A DNA stretch of 35,316 bases, from NCBI GenBank assembly GCA_903834925.1, contig CAILLA010000259.1, positions 1 through 35,316 on the forward strand, read 5' to 3'. The DNA is from an uncultured Schlesneria sp. (GTDB lineage: Bacteria; Planctomycetota; Planctomycetia; Planctomycetales; Planctomycetaceae). This document shows positions 16,200-23,830 of the stretch, one piece after another. Position numbers and translations under genes: made by a program. Each line of letters opens with the position of its first letter. The stretch's first letter is position 1. The notes beneath the pieces were generated by a model. That model was not told the DNA's origin and ran no database searches. It was given only the letters and a program-made list of their open reading frames with translations.

Positions 16200-17000
16200 A
16201 TGAAGTTCAGGAAATCCGCGTTAGCTTTAATTTCAACAATGGTTCTAGCAATCGGTACTGCCAGTGCCAACAATCTCGTGTTGAACGGCGACTTTCAGTC
16301 ATTTACTGGCGGATACACCTCTGGGGGAGTCAGCGGGCTTCCATCCCAGCTCAACGACACCGGGACGGGTGGGTACACGAAACTCGACAATTGGTCTGTT
16401 GGCCCCGGTTCCAGCGGTCTTCTCGCGTTTCTCATGAATCCGAAAACAGCTGATACAACAGGATCGCGCGACATCCGATTCAACGATAATTTCTCACTGC
16501 ATGGGCCTGGCAATGGAAGCGCCAACGGCCTGACAGGAAGTTCAAATGGTGGATACTACGTGGCACTGGATGCTTCTTCGAGCTATCGAGGCTCAGGAAT
16601 TTCACAGGCCATTAACGGAATGACCGCAGGCCACCAATATGTGGTTTCCTTCGAATGGGCGGCAGCACAGCAAAATAGCTATCACGGCGCCACGACCGAG
16701 CAACTTCAGGTCAGTCTTGGGAATTCCCATCAAACAACATCCTTGGTGAACAATCCAGACGCTGGCTTTCAACCCTGGACAAAAGAGAGCTTTACTTTTA
16801 CCTACGATGGCGCTCATAACATCTTGAACTTTCTGTCGCTTGGCGGCCCCGACGGACTTCCTCCGTTCGTTCTGCTTGACGGAGTTTCTCTTGATGCCGC
16901 TTCAGTTCCTGAACCAGGCTCAATGGCCCTGTCATTGATGGGGATCGCCGGACTCGGCCTTGCGGCTTGGCGTCGACGTCGCTTGGCCTCAGCGGCCTGA
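16200..17000 (+). CDS. PEP-CTERM surface protein
   Basis: This 266-residue protein has a signal peptide (about 1-24, ending ASA). A beta-rich domain begins NLVLNGDFQSF, as in DUF642/PEP-CTERM choice-of-anchor proteins. The C-terminal sorting signal comprises VPEPG, a hydrophobic span (SMALSLMGIAGLGLAAW) and RRRR. Exosortase-type enzymes recognise such tails, cut them and attach the protein to the outside of the cell. The domain is rich in Gly, Ser and Asn and probably binds carbohydrate or a surface, which is inference. ATG 16200 follows GGGG by nine bases; a TTG at 16185 is less likely. A strong terminator follows. No exosortase is encoded nearby. Confidence 0.93.
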   Translation: MKFRKSALALISTMVLAIGTASANNLVLNGDFQSFTGGYTSGGVSGLPSQLNDTGTGGYTKLDNWSVGPGSSGLLAFLMNPKTADTTGSRDIRFNDNFSLHGPGNGSANGLTGSSNGGYYVALDASSSYRGSGISQAINGMTAGHQYVVSFEWAAAQQNSYHGATTEQLQVSLGNSHQTTSLVNNPDAGFQPWTKESFTFTYDGAHNILNFLSLGGPDGLPPFVLLDGVSLDAASVPEPGSMALSLMGIAGLGLAAWRRRRLASAA

Positions 17001-17034
17001 CCAACAATGTCCACAGTTCATCAGGAATTTTTAT

Positions 17035-17068
17035 GCCAGGCACGACATAGTCGCGCCTGGCTTTTTTT
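17035..17068 (+). terminator. Rho-independent terminator after the PEP-CTERM gene
   Basis: GCCAGGC (17035-17041) pairs with GCCTGGC (17055-17061), and inner CG pairs extend the stem. Seven Ts follow at 17062-17068. Confidence 0.92.
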
Positions 17069-17430
17069 GTACAGCGGCCCACACTTGCGATTTGCCAGCT
17101 TAAATTCCGTGCAAGAGCATTTTTGCCAGCCATCCGGGCGCCGATATCATCCAGGCTGACGCCATCCGACTTGCGTAACGCCTTGCGCATCTGCATTATC
17201 CCTTGCAGGCGGTCAGAAATGGCTGTCGCAGCCGCTTTGACGCGCCGACCTTCCGCCAGAATTTCGGGCTTTACAGCTTATACTTGCGCACCGATTTGTT
17301 CGGCGATCTCACGCTCCTTCGAATCTATGGCCCTGTAATTTAATTGTGATGTCAATTCCTCGATCCGTGTTCGGAGTTCCAGATTTTCTTTTCGTAGGAT
17401 CGAACAGCGGCGTGGTCTGGTCCACTCCGA
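17069..17430 (-). pseudogene. Broken coiled-coil/helix frame with in-frame stop
   Basis: Read on the minus strand, one frame gives a plausible protein: a heptad-like helix (ENLELRTRIEELTSQL), then SKEREIAEQIGAQV, and then a TAA at 17278-17280. The same frame continues with AVKPEILAEGRRVKAAA and later SLDDIGARMAGKNA, which resembles a helix-turn-helix. The frame then runs into the terminator and the 3' end of the PEP-CTERM gene. This looks like the remains of a mobile or regulatory gene with one stop mutation, no clear start and a lost end. The parent family is not recognised. Confidence 0.4.
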
Positions 17431-17472
17431 TGCTGACAGCATCGGCTATGTGGCCGACGCTGTTAGCGTCGG
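17427..17472. repeat. Twin palindromes
   Basis: Two 19-base palindromes lie eight bases apart: CCGATGCTGACAGCATCGG (17427-17445) and CCGACGCTGTTAGCGTCGG (17454-17472). They differ at matching positions in both arms, so each remains a hairpin. Confidence 0.8.
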
Positions 17473-17878
17473 AAGTGATCTAGGCCATTTCATGAGCACA
17501 TTCCAATCGTGAAGAAACGATGAAACCCAATCACGAAAACACGAAAGTTCGAAAACACGAAGCTAATCGAACTCGGTCGAAGTCACGCGAAGTCGGGTGA
17601 ACTTTATAACGATGGAAAAATGGACAACACCCTACGAATTACGAGGAATGGTCGAAGTCGCGCGAACTCGCTCGAACCTTTACATAAGTTTTTTTGTGGG
17701 CGGAATTACAGCAGAATGAATCGGAACGAAGAGTCCAAGAGCTTACGCTACCCGGCTCGCCTGGTTAAAGCGACGGAGACCTTCGGTCGAGGAAGTGCGG
17801 GGTCGGGAGACGCTCGCACAACAGAACGCGCTGCGGGATCGGAAGACGATTCGCAGAACGACTGCTCGCACAACAGCG
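17473..17878. other. Eroded non-coding stretch with direct repeats
   Basis: It contains runs of CACGAAA-like motifs (17530-17562) and an imperfect direct repeat of about 35 bases (17576-17609 and 17650-17686, both starting GGTCGAAGTC). The motif CTCGCACAACAG occurs twice (near 17812 and 17866). The open frame at 17620-17937 has no coding character and is not called. Confidence 0.5.
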
Positions 17879-18199
17879 TTAGTCACGGTCAAATATCAGA
17901 TACATGCCTACCTGCAATCCGACGTGAAACAGCATGAACCCACCTGCAATCGCGATGGCTCGCTTGATTTCTACACCACATAACCTGGACACTGCGATTG
18001 CCAGGATTATTGTTGAGATCAATAACGCAAGGACAACACCCAATAATCCCATCGGTTCGACCAGTACTGTTGCTAAGACTGACGTACCAATCGATGTTCC
18101 CAACGCAATCAGAACTGCAGTCCAGAATTCCACTTCTTCGTCGGTGATCGTCTTCAGGAGGACCATCAGAACAAAAGCATCTAATGCAAGGAGAAGCAT
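17879..18199 (-). CDS. Small membrane protein of unknown function
   Basis: This 106-residue protein consists mostly of three or four membrane spans, with a conserved-looking acidic loop TDEEVEFW between spans 1 and 2. Hydrophobic segments are at about 1-17, 26-47, 50-70 and 82-102. There is no enzyme motif. The start at ATG 18199 begins the first span directly. The function is not recognised, and the consistent hydrophobic periodicity is the main reason to accept it. Confidence 0.65.
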   Translation of the reverse strand: MLLLALDAFVLMVLLKTITDEEVEFWTAVLIALGTSIGTSVLATVLVEPMGLLGVVLALLISTIILAIAVSRLCGVEIKRAIAIAGGFMLFHVGLQVGMYLIFDRD

Positions 18200-18380
18200 A
18201 AATGAATTTCCCGAAAAGGAATTACGCAGGAATTTGCGCCCAAAAAAGACGAGCGTTGGATACTATCGAAACCACCTGAAACTGTGAATCGTAGAGTAGC
18301 CGCGTGGAAGCGTTGATAGACTCGGTTAAGAACCACACGTGTGGAACCGACGCCAGCTTAAGGCACCTAAGACATTTCTA

Positions 18381-18419
18381 TCTGAAATTGTTAGCATTCC
18401 TGTCTGAAATTGTTAGCAT
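18381..18419 (+). repeat. 17-base direct repeats upstream of a membrane gene
   Basis: TCTGAAATTGTTAGCAT occurs exactly twice (18381-18397 and 18403-18419), two helical turns apart (22 bases). It lies 43-81 bases upstream of the start at 18462. The spacing suits tandem binding of one regulator to the same DNA face. Confidence 0.75.
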
Positions 18420-18461
18420 AGGACTCACATCCCATCTCACCATCTAAAGCAGGAATCAGTC

Positions 18462-18881
18462 ATGAGTCACAATGCATCGTTCCAACTTGGTGCCGAGACA
18501 TCCGACGCTGAATCAGCAACATCGTTTCGAGGGCGCTGGGCGTCGACAGTGGCAGCAGCAACGATTGTCGTGCATTTTCTAGCGTTTCTGGTTGTTTCTG
18601 GATGGTGGTACTTGATCGTTCCCCGAGTGAAACAAGAGCTTGACAAACCGGGTGCCGTCGTCACAAGCAGCCATGTTTTTTTGATTCAGCAGAGCGATTT
18701 TTTCGTCAATTACTGGTATCTCTTCGTCCTTGCGGCGCCGATTCTTCTTGCGTGTGACTTTCTGCTCATCCGATTCATCGGGAAAGAATTTCGCCTGCGC
18801 GCCGCAGTCGCTTCCGGAGTGATCATTGCGATGATTTACCTCGCATATCCGGTGGCAGGATCTTATATTTTGAATCATTGA
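18462..18881 (+). CDS. Three-span membrane protein of unknown function
   Basis: This 139-residue protein has a polar N-terminus (about 1-27) and three spans (about 29-53, 82-103 and 112-135). Between spans 1 and 2 is the segment VPRVKQELDKPGAVV, followed by SDFFVNYWYLF. This segment faintly resembles the loop before the last part of GspF-type membrane proteins, but the rest of that family is missing. The ATG follows AGCAGGA by eight bases. The upstream direct repeats suggest regulated expression. The hairpin TGCAGG/CCTGCA follows four bases after the stop. Confidence 0.65.
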   Translation: MSHNASFQLGAETSDAESATSFRGRWASTVAAATIVVHFLAFLVVSGWWYLIVPRVKQELDKPGAVVTSSHVFLIQQSDFFVNYWYLFVLAAPILLACDFLLIRFIGKEFRLRAAVASGVIIAMIYLAYPVAGSYILNH

Positions 18882-18958
18882 TCTTGCAGGTTGACCGCCT
18901 GCATAGGTCATGGTTCGTTTTTGTAAGGTGGACTTCGTGTCTGCGCAGATCTTTTTTG

Positions 18959-18984
18959 CACGGGCTGAAGCCCATGCTACGGTT
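18959..18984 (+). repeat. 26-base palindromic repeat, copy 2
   Basis: It has GGGCTGAAGCCC followed by CATGCTACGG, with one difference from 2160-2185. It lies 35 bases upstream of the DUF1501 gene. Confidence 0.7.
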
Positions 18985-19018
18985 GTTCTCCATTTTCAAT
19001 TTCGTGATTGATTAACCC

Positions 19019-20500
19019 ATGCTTTCTCGTCGTGATCTGCTTTGGCAATACGGTGGAGGATTGGGCGGTCTGGCGTTGGCCAGTTTGCTGGGTCGCGATG
19101 AAACTTTGGCGGGAGCGGAATCGTCGGCCATTGGTCATCAAATTCATGATGGCGTGCTGGAAGTTCTGCACGTTCCTCCGAAAGCGACTCGTGTTGTCCA
19201 GCTTTTTATGGCGGGTGCTGCCAGCCATATCGACCTTTACGACCTTAAGCCGGAGCTCATCAAGCGGGATGGCCAGCCTTGGGACCCCGGTGAAAAGGTG
19301 GAACTGTTCCAGAACGGCCACGGTGCGACGTTTGCCTCACCCTGGAAATGGCAGTCATACGGTCAATGTGGAAAGCAACTTTCCGATGTCAGTGCTCCGT
19401 TAGGAGCCGTCGTCGACGAAATGGCCTTCGTTCACAATCTTGTCGGCAAGACCGGAGTTCACAGTTCGGCCACGTTGCTGCAAGCGACCGGCTTTCAAAT
19501 GCCTGGCTTCCCCGGCATGGGTGCCTGGGTCAGCTATGGCTTGGGGAGTATGAATGACAACCTGCCGACATTCATCGTGATGCCCGATCATCGAGGCTTC
19601 CCTTCGAATGGTCAAAAGAATTGGGATTCTGCATTCCTGCCGGCTCGTCACCAGGGAACACTCATTCGCCCCGGTGCCACCAACCCGATCGAGGATTTGT
19701 TTCCGTCTCGTGAAGGAATCGTGACAAAAGCCTCTGACGCCGATGGGCTGCAAGTCATGAACCGACTGAATCGTCGGCATGCGGAAACCAGGCCGGGCGA
19801 CAGCCGGCTGGAGGCGCGAATCAAATCCTATGAACTCGCCGCGCGCATGCAGTTGGCCGCACCCGAGGCAATGGATATTTCGGGTGAACCGAAACACATC
19901 CTCAAGATGTATGGACTCGATCACGGCCTGGGAGAATTCCCCAAGGAGATTAACGCGGTCGAAGAGACTGACATTTTCGGTCGGAAATGTCTGATCGCGC
20001 GGCGACTGCTGGAACGTGGAGTGCGCTTCGTTCAGATCTGGTCAGGATGTGACAACGGATTCCCTCGTCGAAACTGGGACTCACACGAAGACATCTCTCG
20101 CGATCATGGTCCTCTCGCTTTAGGAATGTCCCATGGGGCAGCGGCGCTGATTGCGGATCTAAAGCAACGCGGCATGCTCGAAGACACGATCATTCACTGG
20201 ACGACGGAATTCGGTCGCATGCCGTGTGCTCAGGGAGGCAAAGGACGCGACCACAATCCATTCGTCTTCACGAACTGGCTGGCAGGTGGAGGGATTCGGG
20301 GCGGCACAACATACGGCCTCAGCGACGAGTGGGGTTATAAGCCACTCGACCGAGCCAATCCGACTCAGGTCTATGACATCCATGCAACCATGCTTCATCT
20401 GCTTGGTATCGACCATACGAAGCTGACGTTCCGTCATAACGGAATCGATCGACGTCTGACCGACGTGCATGGCCATGTCATTCGGGACATTATCGCGTGA
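19019..20500 (+). CDS. DUF1501 protein (secreted, sulfatase-like fold)
   Basis: This 493-residue protein has a twin-arginine-type leader (SRRDLL, then a Gly/Leu-rich span). Family marks follow: [20 protein letters not shown], the segment FVHNLVGKTGVHSSATL, WDSHEDISRDHGPLA, TEFGRMPCAQGGKGRDHNP, and the C-terminal THMLHLLGIDH-like block (ATMLHLLGIDHTKLTF). DUF1501 proteins are abundant in planctomycetes and are distantly related to the alkaline-phosphatase/sulfatase superfamily; their substrates are unknown. They usually follow a DUF1549/DUF1553 gene, which is absent here, so this is an orphan member. The downstream gene is unrelated. Confidence 0.93.
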   Translation: MLSRRDLLWQYGGGLGGLALASLLGRDETLAGAESSAIGHQIHDGVLEVLHVPPKATRVVQLFMAGAASHIDLYDLKPELIKRDGQPWDPGEKVELFQNGHGATFASPWKWQSYGQCGKQLSDVSAPLGAVVDEMAFVHNLVGKTGVHSSATLLQATGFQMPGFPGMGAWVSYGLGSMNDNLPTFIVMPDHRGFPSNGQKNWDSAFLPARHQGTLIRPGATNPIEDLFPSREGIVTKASDADGLQVMNRLNRRHAETRPGDSRLEARIKSYELAARMQLAAPEAMDISGEPKHILKMYGLDHGLGEFPKEINAVEETDIFGRKCLIARRLLERGVRFVQIWSGCDNGFPRRNWDSHEDISRDHGPLALGMSHGAAALIADLKQRGMLEDTIIHWTTEFGRMPCAQGGKGRDHNPFVFTNWLAGGGIRGGTTYGLSDEWGYKPLDRANPTQVYDIHATMLHLLGIDHTKLTFRHNGIDRRLTDVHGHVIRDIIA

Positions 20501-20621
20501 ACTTGGGGACGTCACCATTGGGATGGCGAAGCTCCTGCTGAGCTGCGAAGCAGGTAAACGCATGGAATTAGCGGCCCGGCGGGAAGTCCGCTCAGGTTTG
20601 CCTGTCGAAAGGGAGTGAAAT
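20501..20621. other. Short gap with hairpin
   Basis: CCTGCT (20534-20539) pairs with AGCAGG (20549-20554) around a nine-base loop. No T-run follows, so it is not a classical terminator. Confidence 0.45.
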
Positions 20622-21113
20622 GTGGACGACTTCTTCAAGTCGTGGCAACGAAGGATCGGCATAGTATTATTGGTGATGGCGTGCATGGTTACTGCGGGAT
20701 GGGTGAGAAGTCCATTTGTGACAGACACCGTGAGTTATGCGACGGGAACGTACTCGATGCATATTTGGTTCTCAGCCGATGGTTCATTCGGTTTGATTCG
20801 AGATGGTTGTGATCCCGAAAAATTTTTCAAGAAACATCCCGACTTAAAGCTTGCGGTAGCGGGACCCAACTTTCCAGCATGGCAGACAATGAAGTCAGGA
20901 ATCATCGACTTATCGACGGTCAAATGGCAGTGGCGATGGATGGGGTTTGACGTCGGAGAGAATGAAGAAGACGATGGTCATTGGTGGACCTATGTCAGCA
21001 TTCCATACTGGTCAATCGTCATCCCGCTAACCCTGCTCTCGGCATATTTGTTGCTTACCAAACCGCGTATTGCGGAAGAGAAAACCGTGGTCGAGGTTAG
21101 AACGACTGAATAA
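20622..21113 (+). CDS. Two-span membrane protein of unknown function
   Basis: This 163-residue protein has an N-terminal span (about 11-29) and a C-terminal span (about 128-145) around a soluble middle part rich in aromatic residues. Visible motifs are WVRSPFVTDTVSY after the first span, SADGSFGLIR, and WQWRWMGFDVG. The type 'WxRSxxxxD' after a short first helix recurs in small planctomycete proteins, in my experience, but no function is known. The start is GTG 20622 with GGGAG nine bases upstream. A full hairpin repeat follows the gene. Confidence 0.75.
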   Translation: MDDFFKSWQRRIGIVLLVMACMVTAGWVRSPFVTDTVSYATGTYSMHIWFSADGSFGLIRDGCDPEKFFKKHPDLKLAVAGPNFPAWQTMKSGIIDLSTVKWQWRWMGFDVGENEEDDGHWWTYVSIPYWSIVIPLTLLSAYLLLTKPRIAEEKTVVEVRTTE

Positions 21114-21162
21114 TTGGAAGTACGACCGGATATTCGGACAAGAGGCATCATCCACGAAAAGG

Positions 21163-21262
21163 GTGCCACGGTTTTACCGTCTTCGGTAAGGCCGTGCTCT
21201 TCGAACACGTTATCGACCCCTAAAAAGACACGGCCTTGTCGAAGACTCCAAGACCGTGGCAC
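21163..21262 (+). repeat. Two-hairpin repeat, copy D (full)
   Basis: It runs from GTGCCAC (21163-21169) to GTGGCAC (21256-21262). Hairpin 1 has arms CACGGTTTTACC and GGTAAGGCCGTG around GTCTTC, with two G-U pairs. Hairpin 2 has arms CACGGCCTTG and CAAGACCGTG with one mismatch. The arms differ from copy A, but the ends and loops are kept. It lies between convergent genes. A short hairpin GGCAAC/GTTGCC follows at 21293-21307. Confidence 0.85.
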
Positions 21263-21391
21263 CCTAAGTTTCGGCTAACGTTCCCTCCATAAGGCAACAG
21301 GGTTGCCCTACACCTTTTGTCGTTTCATCAGGCCAGCCTCGCTCTCGCGAGCATTGCATGGCCCACGATTCGCGACGATTCCGATGCCTGA

Positions 21392-23569
21392 CTATTGACC
21401 AACCGCTTCCCAGAACGCGCTGTCGTCTTGCTGCTCCTTCTTGGATGACTCCGATGGGTTTCCCGGAATCAGCTTGATTTGCGCGGCACCACTCGCGGGG
21501 ATTGGTGGTGGTTTGATTTTGGCTTTCACAGGCGATTGAGTTGACGACGCAACCTGGTTTGACGCCGGTTTGGATGGTTCCACAGGCTCTGCAAGCAAAT
21601 CGACGATGGAATCGTCATCGTATGAAAGATTTTGCGATGTGGAAATTGATGTTGAAGGCTTCTTGGGAACTGCGGGCAAAGTGGCCGACTTGTTCGAGGT
21701 GCTTGAAGAGATCTTCGCCATACCAGTTGCTGGCCGACCTGGAGTACCCGGTTTTACTGTGGGTTTGACGGACGCGGGCGTGGAATCACAGCTGGGACAT
21801 TTTCCCTTCGCATCGATCGGCTCGCCACATTGATTGCAAAGCGGAATCGGCTGAATTGAATTTTCAAGACTCGACGAGCGCGGAATTCCAGATTTTGGTG
21901 CCGCAGTGGGATTCGTGGGAACACTCGGCTTAACCATCGCTTTTGGCTGAGGCGCTGGGGCGGCTGGCGCTGTGGATGAAGCTGATGGAATCGGCCTTAT
22001 CGAAGGCTCGGATTTAACTTTGACATCGGCAACTTCCGCTTCTTCGTTCAACGGGCTGACAACAAGGTTTTCGGGACGAATGATTTCTGTTTGAGTTTCC
22101 TGCCCGGTCGCCAGCACTTTCGCCCCGACATGAACTCGGGCCTGCTCGTCGTAGGTAATTGTGACCTCAATCTCAGTCCCTTCGGGAAGGTTCTCTGGCA
22201 AAGGTTCGATCATGCATGTTCCAAGTTCAACATACGCTGCATCTGCGGCAGTACCGCTTTCCACGATTCGCAGATGGACTCGACGCTGATTTTCCTTGAC
22301 CGTGCCATAGATTTGTGAGACCGACGTCGGAAGCGGCGTATGTGCCGGAAGTATGTAGTGAGGGATACGCCCTCCGGTTTCGTGATCTCGAATCAAGATA
22401 CCGAAAGCACGGGCATTCGTGCTTTTTTGTTTGAATTGGGCCAGTCGTGCTGCTGCGGTGGGATTGAGAATCGACTTGGCAAAGGTACTGTTCGTCAGCA
22501 GCATTCCCGCGTAGTAGGTCGCACCATGCGCGATCGATTGATCAGGAGAGAGTGACGTATTGAGTGTTCGTCCGCTCAATCGTTTGAGCATCGACCGGAC
22601 CATCGGCATTCGTGAAGAACCGCCGGTCGTCAATACCACGTCAACCTTGGCCCAGCCCATCTTACGTTCTTCCAACAGACCGAGAGTCAGCCTTTCCATA
22701 CGATCAACGAGATCTTTCGTGAGTCGTTCGAACTGTTCCACCTCGACCTGATACGTCTTCCGTTGACCTCCTGAAGCGACGGTCAGAGCCGCTTTAGGGC
22801 GTACTGACAGGCTTCGTTTCGTTTGTTCGGCTTCCAATGCCAGTGCCTGGGCGCTTTCACGATCCTTCATCGGATCGATACCAAACTCCTTTTGAAACTG
22901 TTTTCCAATGGCGACTTCGAGAGCCTTATTCCAGTCGAGACCACCCAGATGCAGATCGCCACCGCTGGCGAGCACACTGACTTCATTCTTCTGGTATTTG
23001 ACGAGCGACAGGTCGAAAGTACCACCACCCAGATCGACGACCATAACTGTCTGTGATGTTGCAAGCTCCGTGAACCAGATCCCTTCGGTTCCCAGCACGA
23101 AACACAATGCTGCGGCAACTGGTTCATTGATAATATCGACATTCGTCAGTCCGGCTCGTTTACCCGCTTCAGCCGTTGCCTGACGCTGAACGTCGCTGAA
23201 CTGGGCGGGAACAGTAATGACAGCACTCTTGACGGGACCAATTTTTTCTCGTGCCGAATCGAGCATCGACTTGAGAATATACGTGCTGATGTCGACCGGA
23301 GAATAACTTTTTCCGGCGATCTTCCAGCGATGAGAAGGATTGCCCATATAGCGTTTGGCGTGGACGACAACTCGATCCGAATGTCGGATCGAATTTCGCA
23401 TCGCCTCGGTACCGACAATGACATCGTTTCCATCGAACAGCACAGCAGACGGGGTCGACAGTTCACCATCTTTGTTTGGAATCGAAATCGGCTCGCCATG
23501 CTCATTCAAGTAGGCGATACAGGAATAAGTCGTTCCCAAGTCGATGCCGACGGCGTGTGTCGGAAGCAT
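21392..23569 (-). CDS. Hsp70-like protein with zinc-ribbon tail
   Basis: This 725-residue protein has a complete Hsp70 nucleotide-binding domain (about 1-375): phosphate 1 GIDLGTTYSCIAYL (8-21), phosphate 2 VVDLGGGTFDLSLV (177-190), and adenosine motif LTTGGSSRMPMV (313-324). A shorter beta-type substrate domain follows (about 385-500). No helical lid is apparent. Instead, residues about 505-725 are Pro/Ser/Lys-rich and disordered, with one zinc ribbon: Cys578, Cys581, Cys591, Cys594. The usual interdomain linker DVTPLSLG is not conserved (ILIRDHETGG instead). It is probably a specialised chaperone-like ATPase, not DnaK itself. ATG 23569 is preferred to TTG 23620. Confidence 0.92.
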   Translation of the reverse strand: MLPTHAVGIDLGTTYSCIAYLNEHGEPISIPNKDGELSTPSAVLFDGNDVIVGTEAMRNSIRHSDRVVVHAKRYMGNPSHRWKIAGKSYSPVDISTYILKSMLDSAREKIGPVKSAVITVPAQFSDVQRQATAEAGKRAGLTNVDIINEPVAAALCFVLGTEGIWFTELATSQTVMVVDLGGGTFDLSLVKYQKNEVSVLASGGDLHLGGLDWNKALEVAIGKQFQKEFGIDPMKDRESAQALALEAEQTKRSLSVRPKAALTVASGGQRKTYQVEVEQFERLTKDLVDRMERLTLGLLEERKMGWAKVDVVLTTGGSSRMPMVRSMLKRLSGRTLNTSLSPDQSIAHGATYYAGMLLTNSTFAKSILNPTAAARLAQFKQKSTNARAFGILIRDHETGGRIPHYILPAHTPLPTSVSQIYGTVKENQRRVHLRIVESGTAADAAYVELGTCMIEPLPENLPEGTEIEVTITYDEQARVHVGAKVLATGQETQTEIIRPENLVVSPLNEEAEVADVKVKSEPSIRPIPSASSTAPAAPAPQPKAMVKPSVPTNPTAAPKSGIPRSSSLENSIQPIPLCNQCGEPIDAKGKCPSCDSTPASVKPTVKPGTPGRPATGMAKISSSTSNKSATLPAVPKKPSTSISTSQNLSYDDDSIVDLLAEPVEPSKPASNQVASSTQSPVKAKIKPPPIPASGAAQIKLIPGNPSESSKKEQQDDSAFWEAVGQ

Positions 23570-23818
23570 GATGTGGCGGCTCTTCTTATTAAGGGTGAAA
23601 TCGACGCAGTTTTCCAGCAAATCACAAAGCGATTAAATCAGCGGAAGTATTCAAAGTTTTCAAACAGATGATCGATCCGTGATCAGTTGCCACAAAACCC
23701 GATGTGACCAAATTTTGGATCTCGGATTTTGCGGAGCAAACCCAGAATTCGGGCGACGTTATGGTAACATTGGTATATGGCGTTCGCCACGCGGGAATTT
23801 TTCTCGAACCAAAACAAC

Positions 23819-23823
23819 GGAGA
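23819..23823 (+). promoter_or_regulatory. Ribosome binding site deciding the start at 23831
   Basis: GGAGA is followed by a seven-base spacer and GTG 23831, which opens directly into a signal peptide. The ATG at 23777 has no such site. Confidence 0.65.
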
Positions 23824-23830
23824 TTTGGAC

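Noticed and set aside
17620-17937. Open frame of 105 codons
   Set aside because: Polar sequence without structure, partly built from direct repeats, and overlapping the end of a better-supported membrane gene.
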